Assembly (NCBI RefSeq): GCF_020906515.1
Contig: NC_085853.1
Span: 2,542,001 to 2,606,000 of the forward strand
DNA: 64,000 nucleotides
Source of the DNA: Vanrija pseudolonga
Taxonomy: Eukaryota > Basidiomycota > Tremellomycetes > Trichosporonales > Trichosporonaceae
Reading direction: 5' to 3'
Notes under the pieces: model-generated
Told to the model about the DNA's origin: nothing
The model's input: only the letters and a program-made list of their open reading frames with translations
The model's database searches: none
In this document: piece after piece, positions 1 to 10,450 of the stretch
Position numbering within the stretch: position 1 is the first letter of the stretch
Layout: each line of letters opens with the position of its first letter
Program-made: the position numbers and the translations under genes

Positions 1-912
1 GGAAAGGCGCTTCAGTTTCTGGAGGTCATGTTGGAAGACAAACACATCGGGGACGAGGAACGATCCTGGTGGAAGAAAGAAGAGCGTCTCCTCAAAGAAC
101 GTCACCAAATGCTTCTGGGCCTGAACTTCAACCTTCCGTCAGGGGACGATAGTCCTTCACCAGGCGTTTCTGCTAACGGCCTTCACCTGGTTCGGCACAA
201 CCCTCGCCACATGCAACCAGCCCGTTCTGCCAACACCACATCGGCTCCACCTCTCTACTCACCGCCGTCGGTTCCAATTCCGAACTCTACCAGAATGCAG
301 CCTCATCCTCAGCCTCCAGTGGTCCCTCCGCCTGCCCCTCGGACGAACGCCTCTCCCCAGCCTGAAGTGGCAAGGCACAACGTCCTCGGGAGCGGAGGGC
401 AGCAGATCGGCCAGCTCACAGACTACCACGACCATCGCCGCGATACCGACGCCGCCAGCATGAGGACGGCCCCGCCAACGTACCAGACGTTCATCGAAAC
501 CCAGATCGAGAGGCCGGTGGATTCCTCATCTCAGCATCCGTCGGAGGCCGCCTCGGCGACGCCTATCGCGATCCCTTCCCCGAATGAGGTGGCAAGGCGC
601 GCCATCCTTGGCGGACGAGGACCACTGGTCGTCCAGAACCACAGCGACCCCCCCAGCCGGACTAACTCCGACGCCAGCAGGATTACGGCTCTGCCACCAT
701 ACGCTGAGGCCTCAAGGGCCATGGGTCCTCGGATGAAGAAAGCCAGCCGGACACAGGACACTGCGAGGCTTGAAAGTCGCATTCAGGAACTCGAGCGCCA
801 GATTGCTCAGCTGGCGGCACAACAGACGAACACGAACACGAACACGAACACGAAGAGGAACACGAATACGAACACGAACCTGCCCCCGCCCCAGCCCCCG
901 TCTGAGCAGTAG
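1..912 (+). CDS. PY-motif family member A, 3' part (5' end outside window)
   Basis: The frame is open from base 1 to a TAG at 910-912, so the start and probably the upstream exons lie outside the window. An ATG at 28 is possible, but residues before it fit the family pattern (FLEVMLED just upstream of EERLLKERHQML matches KLxxLE followed by the FxxVR helix). The protein then becomes Pro/Ser-rich and carries three related modules, each ending in a PY motif: SAPPLYS, TAPPTYQ and TALPPYA. The second and third modules both begin EVAR and share a DxDAS-like stretch before the PY motif, so they look like internal duplications. A coiled coil (RLESRIQELERQIAQL) and an Asn-Thr repeat close the protein. 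I do not recognise a known family. Role unknown; PPxY motifs suggest binding to WW domains (inference). Confidence 0.7.
   Translation, partial: GKALQFLEVMLEDKHIGDEERSWWKKEERLLKERHQMLLGLNFNLPSGDDSPSPGVSANGLHLVRHNPRHMQPARSANTTSAPPLYSPPSVPIPNSTRMQPHPQPPVVPPPAPRTNASPQPEVARHNVLGSGGQQIGQLTDYHDHRRDTDAASMRTAPPTYQTFIETQIERPVDSSSQHPSEAASATPIAIPSPNEVARRAILGGRGPLVVQNHSDPPSRTNSDASRITALPPYAEASRAMGPRMKKASRTQDTARLESRIQELERQIAQLAAQQTNTNTNTNTKRNTNTNTNLPPPQPPSEQ
826..879 (+). repeat. CGAACA hexanucleotide microsatellite in coding sequence
   Basis: Imperfect tandem CGAACA units, interrupted once by an AGG-containing unit, encode an alternating Asn-Thr tract near the C-terminus of member A. The unit length is a multiple of three, so length change would keep the frame. 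Confidence 0.9.
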
Positions 913-1371
913 AAGTAAGGGATGCAGTGCGCCGGGATATGAATGCCGAAGGTGTGCTACGTCGGAATTGGCGGCCGCCAGGGATGTGGCCGCCGACGGG
1001 GTGGTTGGTTTTTGTCAGGCACAAGCTGTGTGGCAGGACGCTGGCGGACAGGGCTCGCCTCCAGCACCGCCATGCCGACGGTATCGGAGCTCTCACTGAT
1101 AACAGCTGGACAAGATCCGACAATGCTTGGCAGCACACGAGGAGTGCGCCATGACGTACGTAGGGAACGTGCGTGCTACCTGGTCACCCTCGTCGAGTCG
1201 CGGGTTTGAGTCAGCCGTACCCGAGTCATCTGGCTCACTCCGACGGTATATGATCTTGCTCCCAGAAGGACGGTGGGCCACATAGCCATGCTGTCAGTCC
1301 ACACCAACTCTTCAGACCCGTACCGTCCCCCATGTTCATCACGAGCACGGATCGCCGAAACCAAAGCGACA
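913..1371. other. Intergenic, 459 bp
   Basis: Several short overlapping ORFs lie here, but none has family residues, splice signals or good coding character. An in-frame ATG at 1273 could extend the next gene upstream. Confidence 0.5.
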
Positions 1372-2676
1372 ATGACCGAATTCGACCCCCTTACATTTCT
1401 TCCCAATCACAGCTGCCTGGTGCACACCAACCGGAAGGTCGGTGGCGAGGCCGGCGGATTCACAGCTTACTTGTGAGCCCAAGACACCAGCACTCCTGAC
1501 CGTCCGTAGGGAGAGCCTGGCCTTCATCGAAGTGCCTATCGACGAGCGCTGCTCGCTGGCAATGACCACCGTGCACAGGTCCCGCGCGAATGTAAGTCGC
1601 CACTTCGTGTAGCTCGGGACCCACTGACTGACGTCCAGGTACTGGACCACCTGTACCGGGCAACAGTGGGGATCGAGTACATTGACAAAGAGTTTGAGCG
1701 AGAGATCCCATGGACCCTGTACAGGAGGCCGCTCCTCCCCAACACGCCCGACGATCAGATCTGCGCCTTCATCTACCAAACCTTTCGCAAGCCAGGCGCG
1801 TTCCAAACCATCATCAGTTTCCGTGAGCTCGTGAGTGAGAGAGAGCATTGTACCTGGGCTAAACGATAGCTGGTGCGCACGCAACAGGTCATGAGAGACC
1901 GTATCGCGTGGCTTGATGGAGTTCTGCGGACACCAAAGTACCCCGGGCAATCGGCAGACCACGTACTCGCCCCTCCTGCTCCAGTTCAGTCAACAGCCGC
2001 AGTGACAGTCCCAACACCTACTCCAACGAATGTTCAGCGCCCACCTCAAGTCAGTCGAACTATCGTTACCGATCAAAGGCAGAACCCCATCCCAGCAACT
2101 CCTCGCATCATCGATAGGCCGAGACCCGTGGCTCGAGCTGCAGTCCTTCGGACTATCAATCAGACGCAGAACCCTATCCAACCAACTCCTAGCATCATGA
2201 ACAGGCCGAGGCCCGCCAACCTCGGTCTGCAACGCACAGCAGCGACGCCGCTTCTGGAGCTCAGCCCCCCGGCTCGAACCGCCCCGGCTCAACGTCCTAC
2301 CGATCCAACGCCGGCGGCTCATGCCGTTCACACCCCTGCCGTTCATAGTCCCGCCGCTGATATCCCCGCCACTCGAAGCCCTGGGGCCGAGTCTGCCTTG
2401 GCCAACCCTCCACCTCCGTATGCCGGCGACAGCAGTCGAATTGGTGCGCTGACGCAGATCACTTACGAGGCCTTCGCGTCCCGTATCGCCGAGCTCCAGG
2501 CCGATGTCGCCCGCTCCAATCGGGCGAACTTTGCTGCGTGGGAGGAGGTGAAGGCTTCTCAGGCTGCGGTTGCCGAAGCTGAAGCGCGCCTGGCTGTTCT
2601 TGAACGGCGAGCAGAGCTGAAGGCGCACCGAAGGAGCTGGCAGTTCTGGAGGCGGGAAGAAACGGCCGGCGAGTGA
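1372..2676 (+). CDS. PY-motif family member B (four exons)
   Basis: Exons 1372-1472, 1510-1591, 1639-1830 and 1888-2676 join in frame to 387 residues. Introns are 37, 47 and 57 nt, with GTGAGC/GTAAGT/GTGAGT donors and, in the first two, a CTGAC branch site. The start at 1372 is preferred for its ACAATG context; 1273 is an in-frame alternative. The helical region (about 60-145) contains QICAFIYQTF and then, across the last intron, VMRDRIAWLDGVL. It aligns with member C2 (WQFIHAFISHHV, then LDRLRRKTERK), with two introns at equivalent places. A Pro-rich middle carries an 18-residue duplication (QxQNPIxxTPxIxxRPRP at about 188-205 and 217-234). PPPY lies at about 300-303 and is followed by a C-terminal coiled coil. 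Function unknown. Confidence 0.75.
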
Positions 2677-2765
2677 ATCTGCATCGAACTAGTATCTCGT
2701 CATTTGTTGTATGTAACTGATTAGACTGATGCTCGATGATCAGCCTGGGCATCTTCTATGTACGC

Positions 2766-3821
2766 TTACAGGTGCCATGAATGCCGCAGCAATGTTCTCA
2801 GGCCCTCGTCCACTGCGTTTGAACCCAGAGATGGGTCCAGGAGGTGCGAATCGATGTCGAATTGGCCCAGGTCGGCGTACTTGCCGTCTTTGTAGCATAG
2901 CATGCCCATGGTAACTCCCACATACACAACGCCGTAGATGTACCATTTGGCAGCTAACTCGTGGGGTCCGTTGGCGAAGGCTCGTCCGGTCTGAATTGTC
3001 CCGGCAACAAGCAGTCCACAAAGCCCGGCGATAGTGAAAAAGTACCCGATTTGCGGGAACGACTGGAGGTTGAGGGCGCCGTAGGACAAGAACGTGGAGC
3101 CACTGATGAAGAAGAATGTGAACCCCGTTCGAAGTATGAGAGACATTTCGGTTGCTCGTCGACCGAGTTGGAATGAAGTCGCGAAAGACGAAGGTGGTTG
3201 TTGATTGCTTTGCTCAATCACCGTGGGAAGTTGCTGTGTTGTTTGCACTCGTTGTCAAGGAACGGCCAAGGTTGCAACAGGAGCCTACCAAGGAACGAAT
3301 TGCTGTTGGAGGAAGGCGAGGGTCTGAAAGAGGCCCATGCCTAGAAACGCGCTGCCATAGATGTTGATGATCGATTCGACGTGGACGAACCGGAGGGTGG
3401 CCAAAGCAGCGATCAGGTAGAAAATGGCGATGGTTGTGCAACCCAACATGGCCCCGAAGGCAGGGTGTTGGGCAGCAGCGAATGGCGCGACATAGCGAAG
3501 GTACAATGCCCCCATGCAGTAGGGCCCGCCGAGGAAAGTGAACCTGTCGAAGAGAGACAGCTGCTCGTGTCTTGCAGGTGGTGGTCTTTCGTCCTGGTCG
3601 GACAGGGATAGAGCAAACACCGCGGCGAAGTACGCGCTGTAGAACGAGACGGAGGCAGCTAGCCAGAACAGCGGTGACCCGAAAGGCAGTGTGGCCTCTG
3701 CAGCGCCACTGGCCGCCGCGAGGGCTGCAGTGATGTAGGCGATCTTGGACATGCGCGGAGCTGAGATGGAGTGTGAGATGCAGAAGCCAGATTCAAGTTG
3801 TACATAACGCCCACTTGGCAC
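2766..3821 (-). CDS. Multi-span membrane protein of unknown family (one spliced gene or two tandem ORFs)
   Basis: Two minus-strand ORFs, 3821-3285 and 3248-2766, both encode strongly hydrophobic proteins. Reading 3821-3289 and joining to 3207-2766 over an 81-nt GT-AG intron gives one open frame of 324 residues (start at 3821; an in-frame ATG at 3752, MSKIAYI, may be the real start). The first half has about four membrane spans and the second about three. The halves look alike: each has a (R/G)FTF entry, a Gly-rich span, and a YG-containing span before a hydrophilic end, so an old internal duplication is possible. The intron has no clear CTGAC branch site, so two separate genes cannot be excluded. 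No PY motif or transporter signature recognised. Confidence 0.5.
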
Positions 3822-4246
3822 TGTAGTGTTTAGTTGGACACCCGCATGTTTCTGTTACGAGTGGGAACAAAAGGGACACAGGTACCGTACGAACTCAACT
3901 CGAATAAGGCAGGGGCAGGGGATGGACGACAACGGTTTCAAGTGACATGCTGCGTCATTGGGAGAGGGTACCAGTCACTCGAGAGGTGCCGCAGGGAGGA
4001 TGCATCCTCGTCTTACATACGCACGCCTATGGATCGATCGGCAAGGGGTACTGGGGCGGTGGATAGCTGGACGATCAATTACCGCCACTTTCGACCGGTA
4101 AACCAACCATGTCATGGGGGCCCCGCATCCGCGGACAGTTGGTTGACGTTGTTGCTAGACCGCTCTACTGTTGCAGCTATCATCGCCACCCATCTCACTC
4201 TCGCAACATATCCACGGCACGGTAACCACACCACAACGACATTCCC
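3822..4246. other. Intergenic between divergently transcribed genes
   Basis: A 425-bp spacer between the minus-strand membrane gene and plus-strand member C2. It probably holds both promoters. I see no clear TATA box or coding signal. Confidence 0.5.
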
Positions 4247-5033
4247 ATGCTGCCCCTGCCCCCCGAAGATTTCGGCGGAAACGAGAAGTTTAGACAAGTG
4301 TGGGGGGCCAGGGACGCCTATCACTCCAACAACAATACGCTGGAGACGCATCCGGGATACAAACTGTGGTTCCCTCAAGAGTCGGCCGAGGAACTGAACA
4401 GACTGACGGCGGATGAGAAGTATCGCAAGGTGAGAGTACGCAGACACGTCTCGATCTAATCCCAGTATCTCAACTGGCGCGCGCTGTACCTCACAGCCAT
4501 CGAGTATCTCGCCCAAGTCCGCGAGCTGTCGAAAGGGTCCCGGAGCGACCCGTACACCCGCGAACGGACGCACCTGGTGTCCAAGACGTGGGTACATGGC
4601 TCTTCCTCACAGCCAGCTGAACGAAAGGGTGGAATGGCAGTTCATCCACGCCTTCATCTCGCACCACGTCAATGACGGAGCCGTCCTCGCGGGGCTTGCG
4701 GACGAGGTGGGTGTCGAGTTTGGAAGGCGGTGCTGACTCCAGCTCGACCGTCTCAGGCGCAAAACGGAGCGCAAGATCGAGGACCTCGCGTCGGACAGGG
4801 GATACGCACGACACAGTATCACGTTGCCTGTCCCCCCGTCATACGATGCCCGCCAGCAGCTCCTGGATGAGACGCAGCAGCTTGTGCGAAGACTTGAGCT
4901 GCGAGTTGCCGCTCAGAAGGCTAGATCGCCCGGCCGGCCCAGGGTGACAGACGACCAGGCGAGGCTGTTCGCACTGCGCGAGCGGGCGGACGAGCTCGAG
5001 CAAGGACTGGACCTATGCTTTGGACGACAGTAG
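4247..5033 (+). CDS. PY-motif family member C2 (four exons)
   Basis: Exons 4247-4429, 4466-4587, 4628-4706 and 4743-5033 give 224 residues. The introns are only 36, 40 and 36 nt, all GT-AG; the third carries CTGAC. The N-terminus has ETHPGYKLWF, shared with member C3 (PSHPGYLRF). The helical region includes LYLTAIEYL, VEWQFIHAFISHHV and, after a conserved phase-0 intron, LDRLRRKTERKIEDLA. PPSY is at 159-162 and is followed directly by a coiled coil (QQLLDETQQLVRRLELRV) and a second heptad stretch near the C-terminus. With B it forms a distinct sub-branch of the family. No known domain recognised. Confidence 0.75.
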
Positions 5034-5391
5034 CTCCGGGTATAGATGCTCGACGAGAAGGTGTGGCTACAGGATACACGTACTTGGATGTGAAAGAGCC
5101 CTATTGCTACGGGAAGGATGTATTACAATTCATTGGACATGTACAACGAGGTGAAGGAGCCCTCCCAAACACCGACTCATCGCAGAAGCACCTGCTGCTC
5201 CAGATATCGCAGGCCCTCCTGCAAAGCTCGCAAATGGTTGAAAACCTGGAGTCTCCCTCAGCACCCTGTCAAGTCGACCAAACGTACGTGAACGTCATAA
5301 CCGCCCCACTCATAAGGGTACTGAGTGTTTTTGTCGATCCTAAGATTATCGAGAACAAGGGCAAGGTACTCGAGCTCGTCGCTTCTGTAAG
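5034..5391. other. Spacer between convergent family members C2 and C3
   Basis: A long plus-strand open frame crosses this stretch (5015-5602), but it lacks family residues and overlaps the minus-strand gene C3, so I treat it as chance. Confidence 0.45.
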
Positions 5392-5814
5392 CTACCCCGC
5401 CGACAGTCGGCCCGCGCACCTTGAGTTCAGGGGTAGGTATACGGAAATCTCACGACGTGGACCTTCGTGCTTCCACCTCAACTTGCACCCTTCCTCTGTC
5501 ACGATAAACACCTGTTGTATCACCCGGATCTGGTGCTCGAGCTACAGGCCGTCAGCCGCGCCGGGCGGAGTAACGTACCTCGGTGCGAAGGGCGTCAGCT
5601 AGCCCATCGCCCGGCACTTCGGCGAGGCAAGTGTCAATGAACGTCTTGGTGAAGTCTAGGTTCTCGCTGAGTGTTAGTCACGCCGCGGGAAGGTAACTTG
5701 CAAGCGGTGGAAACGGAGGTAGCCTGGGTGCGACGGGTAGGACGTCAAGTTGGTCATGTCCATACGTTTCTCCTTGCGGTACGCCGCTTCCCACTTGTAG
5801 TCGCGCGGGGCCAT
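5392..5814 (-). CDS. PY-family-related short member C3, lacking a PY motif
   Basis: The minus-strand model uses exons 5814-5702, 5666-5579 and 5541-5392, total 351 nt, 116 residues, in frame throughout. The first intron would be a 35-nt GC-AG intron (GCAAGT donor, CTAAC branch, CTCAG acceptor). The second is 37 nt, GT-AG, with CTGAC. PSHPGYLRF near the N-terminus matches ETHPGYKLWF of C2. FTKTFIDTCLAE and then LADALRTE, followed after a phase-0 intron by LEHQIRVIQQ, match the family helices. Compared with C2 it lacks the middle helices, the PPSY motif and the coiled coil, so it is either a compact member or a decayed copy. The GC-AG intron needs transcript support. Confidence 0.55.
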
Positions 5815-6717
5815 GGTCGCAAGTGACGGTGGTGTCAAAGAGCTGAGTGGCGAGGGGAAGAGGCAACCAAGTGGTCAACAATGTGGAGGTGGGGCAACGC
5901 GTCATGAGGGTAGTCGACTGTGGGCACGTCTAATGTCCGTCTTGTCGGGTCTCGTCTAGATCGGCTACGAGGATGAGCGACAAAATGATCCAATCAGCGA
6001 TGTGCGGGCCAAACGCACTGCGGATCATGAATAGAATCTGCTGCCGTATGCTTAAAGTGCCCGTGTCAGTCGAGGGTGAGTGCCTTTGGAGGTGACGGTG
6101 GGCACAGCCTCGAAGTGGTGCGTTTCACCGCACTCACCGCCCGATGCTGTCGGATGCGAGATAGGACAACGTCAACCTACCTCCCTTGCCTGGTGGGAAA
6201 CTTGGAGCGCGCTTGGCGGGATTGCAAGCCCGCTCGCCGAGGAGATGGAGCGGCTGGAGGCAGCAGAGTAAGGAGCCTTTGGTGCCTGCAGATCACCAAC
6301 AACCAATGACGTCTGGAGATGTCTCTCTCTGGCCAAGCAAGACTCGCCACTCAGCCTTGCTCACGTCTCACACGTCAACGACCAGTCGGTGCGGGCGGAA
6401 CATGACTCGCATCGCATCAAACGTGCGCTATGGAAGTAAATGTATGTGCGCGTAGTTCGGTGCCGACGAGCACGGCGAAACGTCACGTTTGGAGCGATAA
6501 CGGTCAAGCTGTGCTGCTGAAGGTACAGCCTCGCGGGGTATAAACAATAAGAGCCGGCGACGGGCATCGACCCCCTCCCACCTTCATTCCTCGACTCGAC
6601 TCCCCGTCCTCCCTCTTCCCACTCCCCCATTCTCAATGAACCAACGCGCAACAGCGTGCAAGTACACCCAACACACCAACACCGACACCTAAGCACACCA
6701 CCAGCTTCAACAGACAC
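5815..6717. other. Upstream region of C3 and D, possible relic exon ends
   Basis: A 900-bp spacer. A plus-strand stretch ending at 6271 reads LAEEMERLEAAE before a stop, resembling the coiled-coil end of a family member, but no upstream helical exons could be joined to it. The 3' part is the CT-rich promoter and leader of member D. Confidence 0.4.
6539..6544 (+). promoter_or_regulatory. TATA box of member D
   Basis: TATAAA about 175 nt upstream of the ATG at 6718, followed by a C/T-rich leader as in many fungal promoters. Confidence 0.6.
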
Positions 6718-7476
6718 ATGCCCCCCGAGGCCTGGGGACCGGGCCCGCCGACGCCCCCAGCTACACCGGACGCTACCCCGTTCCGCGTGCCCCCCTTTGC
6801 TGTCCGCGATGCGGACGTGAAGAAGATGTCCCGCGCCGCGGCGTTTGACGCCCGGCGCGAGATCGACAGCATCAAGACGTTCATCCAGACCCGCATGGCC
6901 GCTGGACACGGCGAGCGTGCCGTCCGTCGTGCGCTGCAGGCGATGCAGGCCGAGGTGGGTGACGTCGTAATAGCCAAGCTGACCCGCCAGATGATGGCCC
7001 GTGCGGCCGCCATCACCGACGCACTGGTGTGGATGGAGGAGCAGGCCGAGATCGCCGAGCTCGAGGAGGCGCAGGCCAAAGTGCCCGCCCCGCCGCCGCC
7101 GTACGTGGACAAGGCGCCGGGGTACGATGTGCCGTCTGCACCAGAGCCGGCGCCGGCGCCTGTACCCATCACAGCCCCCCAGATTGTGATCACGCCACCT
7201 GCGCCCACAGCCGAGGGACAGCAGGTCCCCGCGCGTGTCTCGGCCCACGCCCACGCTGAAGACGAGTTCGTCCGCGCCTCGGCCATGCGCGAGGTCGAAG
7301 CCCGTCTCGCGGACATGGAGATCCGCGAGCGCGCTATGGAGCGGCGTCTCGGCGCGCGCGCCTCAGATCCGCGCTTTGCCAAACTTCGTGAAGAGGTAGA
7401 AATGATAAAGGACCGCGTGGCGGAGATGGCTGCCAAGGAGAAGAAGCGGCGGTGGGGTCGAAGTCGTCGACCATGA
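6718..7476 (+). CDS. PY-motif family member D (intronless)
   Basis: A single exon of 252 residues. A Pro-rich N-terminus leads to a long helical stretch (about 48-122): IKTFIQTRMAAGHGERAVRR corresponds to the AVxxAYVxxK helix plus linker, and LQAMQAEV to KLxxLExx. PPPY stands at 126-129. A Pro-rich linker with further Pro-Ala repeats follows, then a coiled coil at about 195-245 (VEARLADMEIRERAMERRL). The C-terminus is basic (KKRRWGRSRRP). The family introns are absent, so this member may have arisen by retrocopying or intron loss. Homology rests on module order and pattern and is weaker than for members with introns. Confidence 0.7.
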   Translation: MPPEAWGPGPPTPPATPDATPFRVPPFAVRDADVKKMSRAAAFDARREIDSIKTFIQTRMAAGHGERAVRRALQAMQAEVGDVVIAKLTRQMMARAAAITDALVWMEEQAEIAELEEAQAKVPAPPPPYVDKAPGYDVPSAPEPAPAPVPITAPQIVITPPAPTAEGQQVPARVSAHAHAEDEFVRASAMREVEARLADMEIRERAMERRLGARASDPRFAKLREEVEMIKDRVAEMAAKEKKRRWGRSRRP

Positions 7477-8501
7477 GTAGGGGAGGGGGAGGGAGGGATG
7501 TAGGCGTCGTACCGCCGGAGTAGATGCAACGTTACAGTACGCTATCTGTGGTGCTCGGGCCGTGATGCGGTTCGTCTCTCTCTACCTCGATACAACTCCT
7601 CCGTTAGCTCCCTGTGCGAGCGCAGGCCGGGCGAGAGCGACGAGTCGCAGGACTCGACGAAAGCCAACCTGCAAGGGAAGCCGCGGGTTGCGATAGGCAG
7701 GAGCCGCCACAAGGCCTGCACGTACAACAGCAGTACCCGCACCCCCACGCCGGCCCCACCCTCAGCGGCGACGGCGACCATCTATGTATATGCCACTCCT
7801 CGAGCGGGCACGTCGCAATCCTCAGCTGCAGCCAATCGAGTCCGCCAAGCCACCCGCCACGGCCCCCGCCCGCCGCCCCTCGGCCCTCGGCCCTGGGTGC
7901 CCCGCGCCGCTGAGCGCCGCGTCCCCCACCCGACCCCGCTGCCCTGCGAGCAGAGCCGGGTTCGCCGGGCGTGTCGCCGACTGCAGGGGCTGTAGCAGGG
8001 CCGATACGGAGCAATGTACGGACATGCAGTCGGCAGTTTGTCGCATTAAGAGGCAGCAATACGTCGTATCGAGCTGGCTAATCTGGTAAATGTAATGAAG
8101 CTGACTGCCTGCTCCACCCAAAGCTGTGCGCGGTGCACAGTGTGCCGAGGCACCCAGCCTAGCCGGAATGTACTTACGATGGTCGAGTGGACAATGGCCG
8201 CAGCCCGCCGGCAATTGACGAGATGTGAGGTGATCTTGTTCCCGATTTATGCGCGGCGGCATGAAGAGACGACGACGACGTCGCTTGGCATTGTTGGGGC
8301 TTGCTGTGCACGTTTTCTCTTCTTGTTGCATACATCACCGCCGAGACATTGCAGGCGTGCACGCCGTCGCTGCCGTCGCCGTCGTCGTTGTCCCAAACGC
8401 GCAAACAGCGCCGTCTACCCCGCCGTCTACCCGCCAAACCGACTTTTCACCCCCCACCGACACAGCCCCACACCTCCACCCAACGAACCCTCTCGCCCAA
8501 G
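7477..8501. other. Intergenic, about 1 kb
   Basis: No convincing gene. Overlapping GC-rich ORFs on both strands lack splice logic or family motifs. A CGTCGCCGT-type low-complexity run lies near 8365-8395. Confidence 0.5.
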
Positions 8502-9162
8502 ATGATGACCCAGATCGAGTTCCGCGGCACGCGCATAAACGTGAGCAGTCCACTACGTACACGCGTCCACAGCGCTGACCCACGCCAGATCGGCGCAGTC
8601 GAGACGCAGGGCGACGTCGAGCGCGCGCTGAGGAGCCGCCTGGCCGCCGCGGCGCCAAAGTGAGTCGGCGTGTTACCCGGTTCCATCTAGGCCCCCACTC
8701 ACACCCTTCACCCAGATTCGCATCCGCCGTGCTCTGCGCGTACGTCGAGCACAAGTACAGCCGGGGCAAGGACGAGGCCGGCGTCGGGCGTAAGCTCGAG
8801 ACATTAGAAACGAGAGTGAGTCTGGCACTGGGAGATCGTCACTCACGCCTGCCTAGATGCCCCAGTTCGCAGTCACGTTCCGCTCCATAAGGAGACGGTA
8901 CTCGCTCGGCCCGAGCCGCGTCCTCGGGCCAGGGGACGACCGGGACCCCGTCGTGCGCACGGACGAGGGCGGAGATGGGGGGCGAGCACGCCCGCCAAGC
9001 TATGCGCGGGTCGACCCCGACCCCGTGTCCGTCGCGGCGGTCGCGCAGCTCGCGGCCGCTGCCGAGGCCGCGCTCGAGGACCTGCTGGCGGAAGAAGCGT
9101 GCCCCTCCTGGTCGCCTGCAGCTGTTATAGGCCGCGACGCGCCACCTGCGTTCGTGTCGTGA
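8502..9162 (+). CDS. PY-motif family member E (reference member, four exons)
   Basis: Exons 8502-8540, 8589-8659, 8716-8815 and 8857-9162 give 171 residues. Introns are 48, 56 and 41 nt. This is the clearest member. Exon 2 (71 nt) holds VETQGDVERAL. Exon 3 (100 nt, entered in phase 2 through a split Lys codon) holds FASAVLCAYVEHK and KLETLETR. Exon 4 starts MPQFAVTFRSIRRRYSLGPS. PPSY is at 116-119, followed by an Ala/Glu-rich helix (VAQLAAAAEAALEDLLAEE). A second ATG (8505) immediately follows the first. The same exon lengths and junctions recur in other members. Role unknown. Confidence 0.85.
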
Positions 9163-9793
9163 GCGCGTGTTGCGTACTGGACCGAGTCATGCGGCGTGCC
9201 CTGCGGCCTCGGAGCCCTCGGCATCGGTGCCCCCCGAGCACTGCACCCCTACATAGAGTATTTAGATTGGGACCGAGTCTAGGCAAACCTCCCGAAGAAC
9301 CGTCCGCGGTGCGGCGGGGCGCCTCGGCGCCGTGTACATGCTGCATGTTGCACGTTCGCGCCGAGTCCGACTCCGAAGCGGACGAGGGCCAAGAGGGCTT
9401 GCGTCGCTTGGCGCCAGGCAGGCGGCGGGTCGTTGACGTGATGTGACATGACACGGCCCGGTGTGCTCCGCCGTGTGGCTGCGACTTTTTAAAGTTGCAC
9501 TAGGAATCCGAGCCATGTGGTACGGAGAGCTGCTCCGGGTGGCGTACGGCGCCGCACGGCGTAGAGCAGCGCCGCAGCGGCGTTGTCGAGCGGCGCCCGT
9601 GAGACAATGCACACAACATGTACTTTATTGTTCAAGTGTAGCAGAGACTTGGTGTTGTACTGTCGTCGTGTCCCACTTGAGTGCATCTCTTGGCACGAAC
9701 GCCGCCCCACAGCTTGCTCCACTAAGCGACCCTTGACTCGCCAAGGCCCCACTTACCTCTCTTCACCACAACACACTTTCTCTCGCCACCACG
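9163..9793. other. Intergenic, about 630 bp
   Basis: Holds the 3' flank of E and the promoter of F. No TATAAA seen; a CTTTTTAAAG palindrome lies near 9484. No gene supported. Confidence 0.5.
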
Positions 9794-10450
9794 ATGGGCA
9801 AATGCACCTGCCCACACTCGCCAGCGTGCCGCGATATCGCGGGCACGAAGATGACCGCGCCAGAGGTCGTCTCGGCGCTGAATACACGCGCGTGCCGGCA
9901 GGACCTGGGGTGAGTCGGGTCGGGCGGGTGGTCACTTTTGTTTTCTTTCCTCCACTGACACGCTGCCCAGCCGCGCCCTCGCAGTCGTGTGCAGCTACGT
10001 CGAGCACAAGCTCGGCAAGAAATCCACCTCGGGCGTCGTGTTCAAGCTTGAGTCGCTCGAGCGCTGCGTGAGTTCGCGCCCCGTGCACCCCCTGCAGTTT
10101 GCTGCAGCCTGCTGACACCCCGCCAGCTCCCACAATACGCCGAGACGTTCCTCGCCATCCGCTCAGCCTACTCGCTCCCCCCATCACGCGTGCTCAAGGG
10201 CATGGGCGTGCGCTCGCATCGCCGCCGCCTAGAGCCCGCCGTCGCGGTCGTGCGCGTCGCGTCCGAGCGCGACCCCGAGCTGCCGGCCTACTCGTCCAAC
10301 GACCCAGATCCGCTCGCGACCGGCCGGCTGGTGGACGAGCTCGCGTTCTGGGCCGAGGTGGAGAGCTGGGGCGCGGTTCCGGCTGTTGTGGAGGAGAGCT
10401 GGGGCGCGCCGCCTGCGTTTGGCGCGCCGCCGTCGAGGGTGCTGGTGTAG
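9794..10450 (+). CDS. PY-motif family member F (three exons)
   Basis: Exons 9794-9909, 9971-10067 and 10127-10450 give 178 residues. Introns are 61 and 59 nt, with TGAC branch sites. Exon 1 begins with a Cys-rich MGKCTCPHSPAC and ends with PEVVSALNTR. The 97-nt core exon holds RALAVVCSYVEHKLGKK and KLESLERC. Exon 3 begins LPQYAETFLAIRSAYSLPPS. Later motifs are LPAY at 123-126 (an LPxY variant) and PPAF near the C-terminus. No long coiled coil. Closest in layout to E; both share the string AYSL/RYSL followed by SRVL. Confidence 0.85.

Noticed and set aside
2961-3611. Plus-strand ORFs across the membrane-protein gene
   Set aside because: Antisense to strongly hydrophobic minus-strand frames, which have far better protein character.
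5015-5602. 195-codon plus-strand ORF overlapping member C3
   Set aside because: It has no family residues or clean start, and it crosses the exons and introns of the better-supported minus-strand gene.
6076-6309. Possible family relic with LAEEMERLEAAE end
   Set aside because: Only one coil-like stretch; no helical exons or PY motif could be connected, so it is noted but not annotated as a gene.
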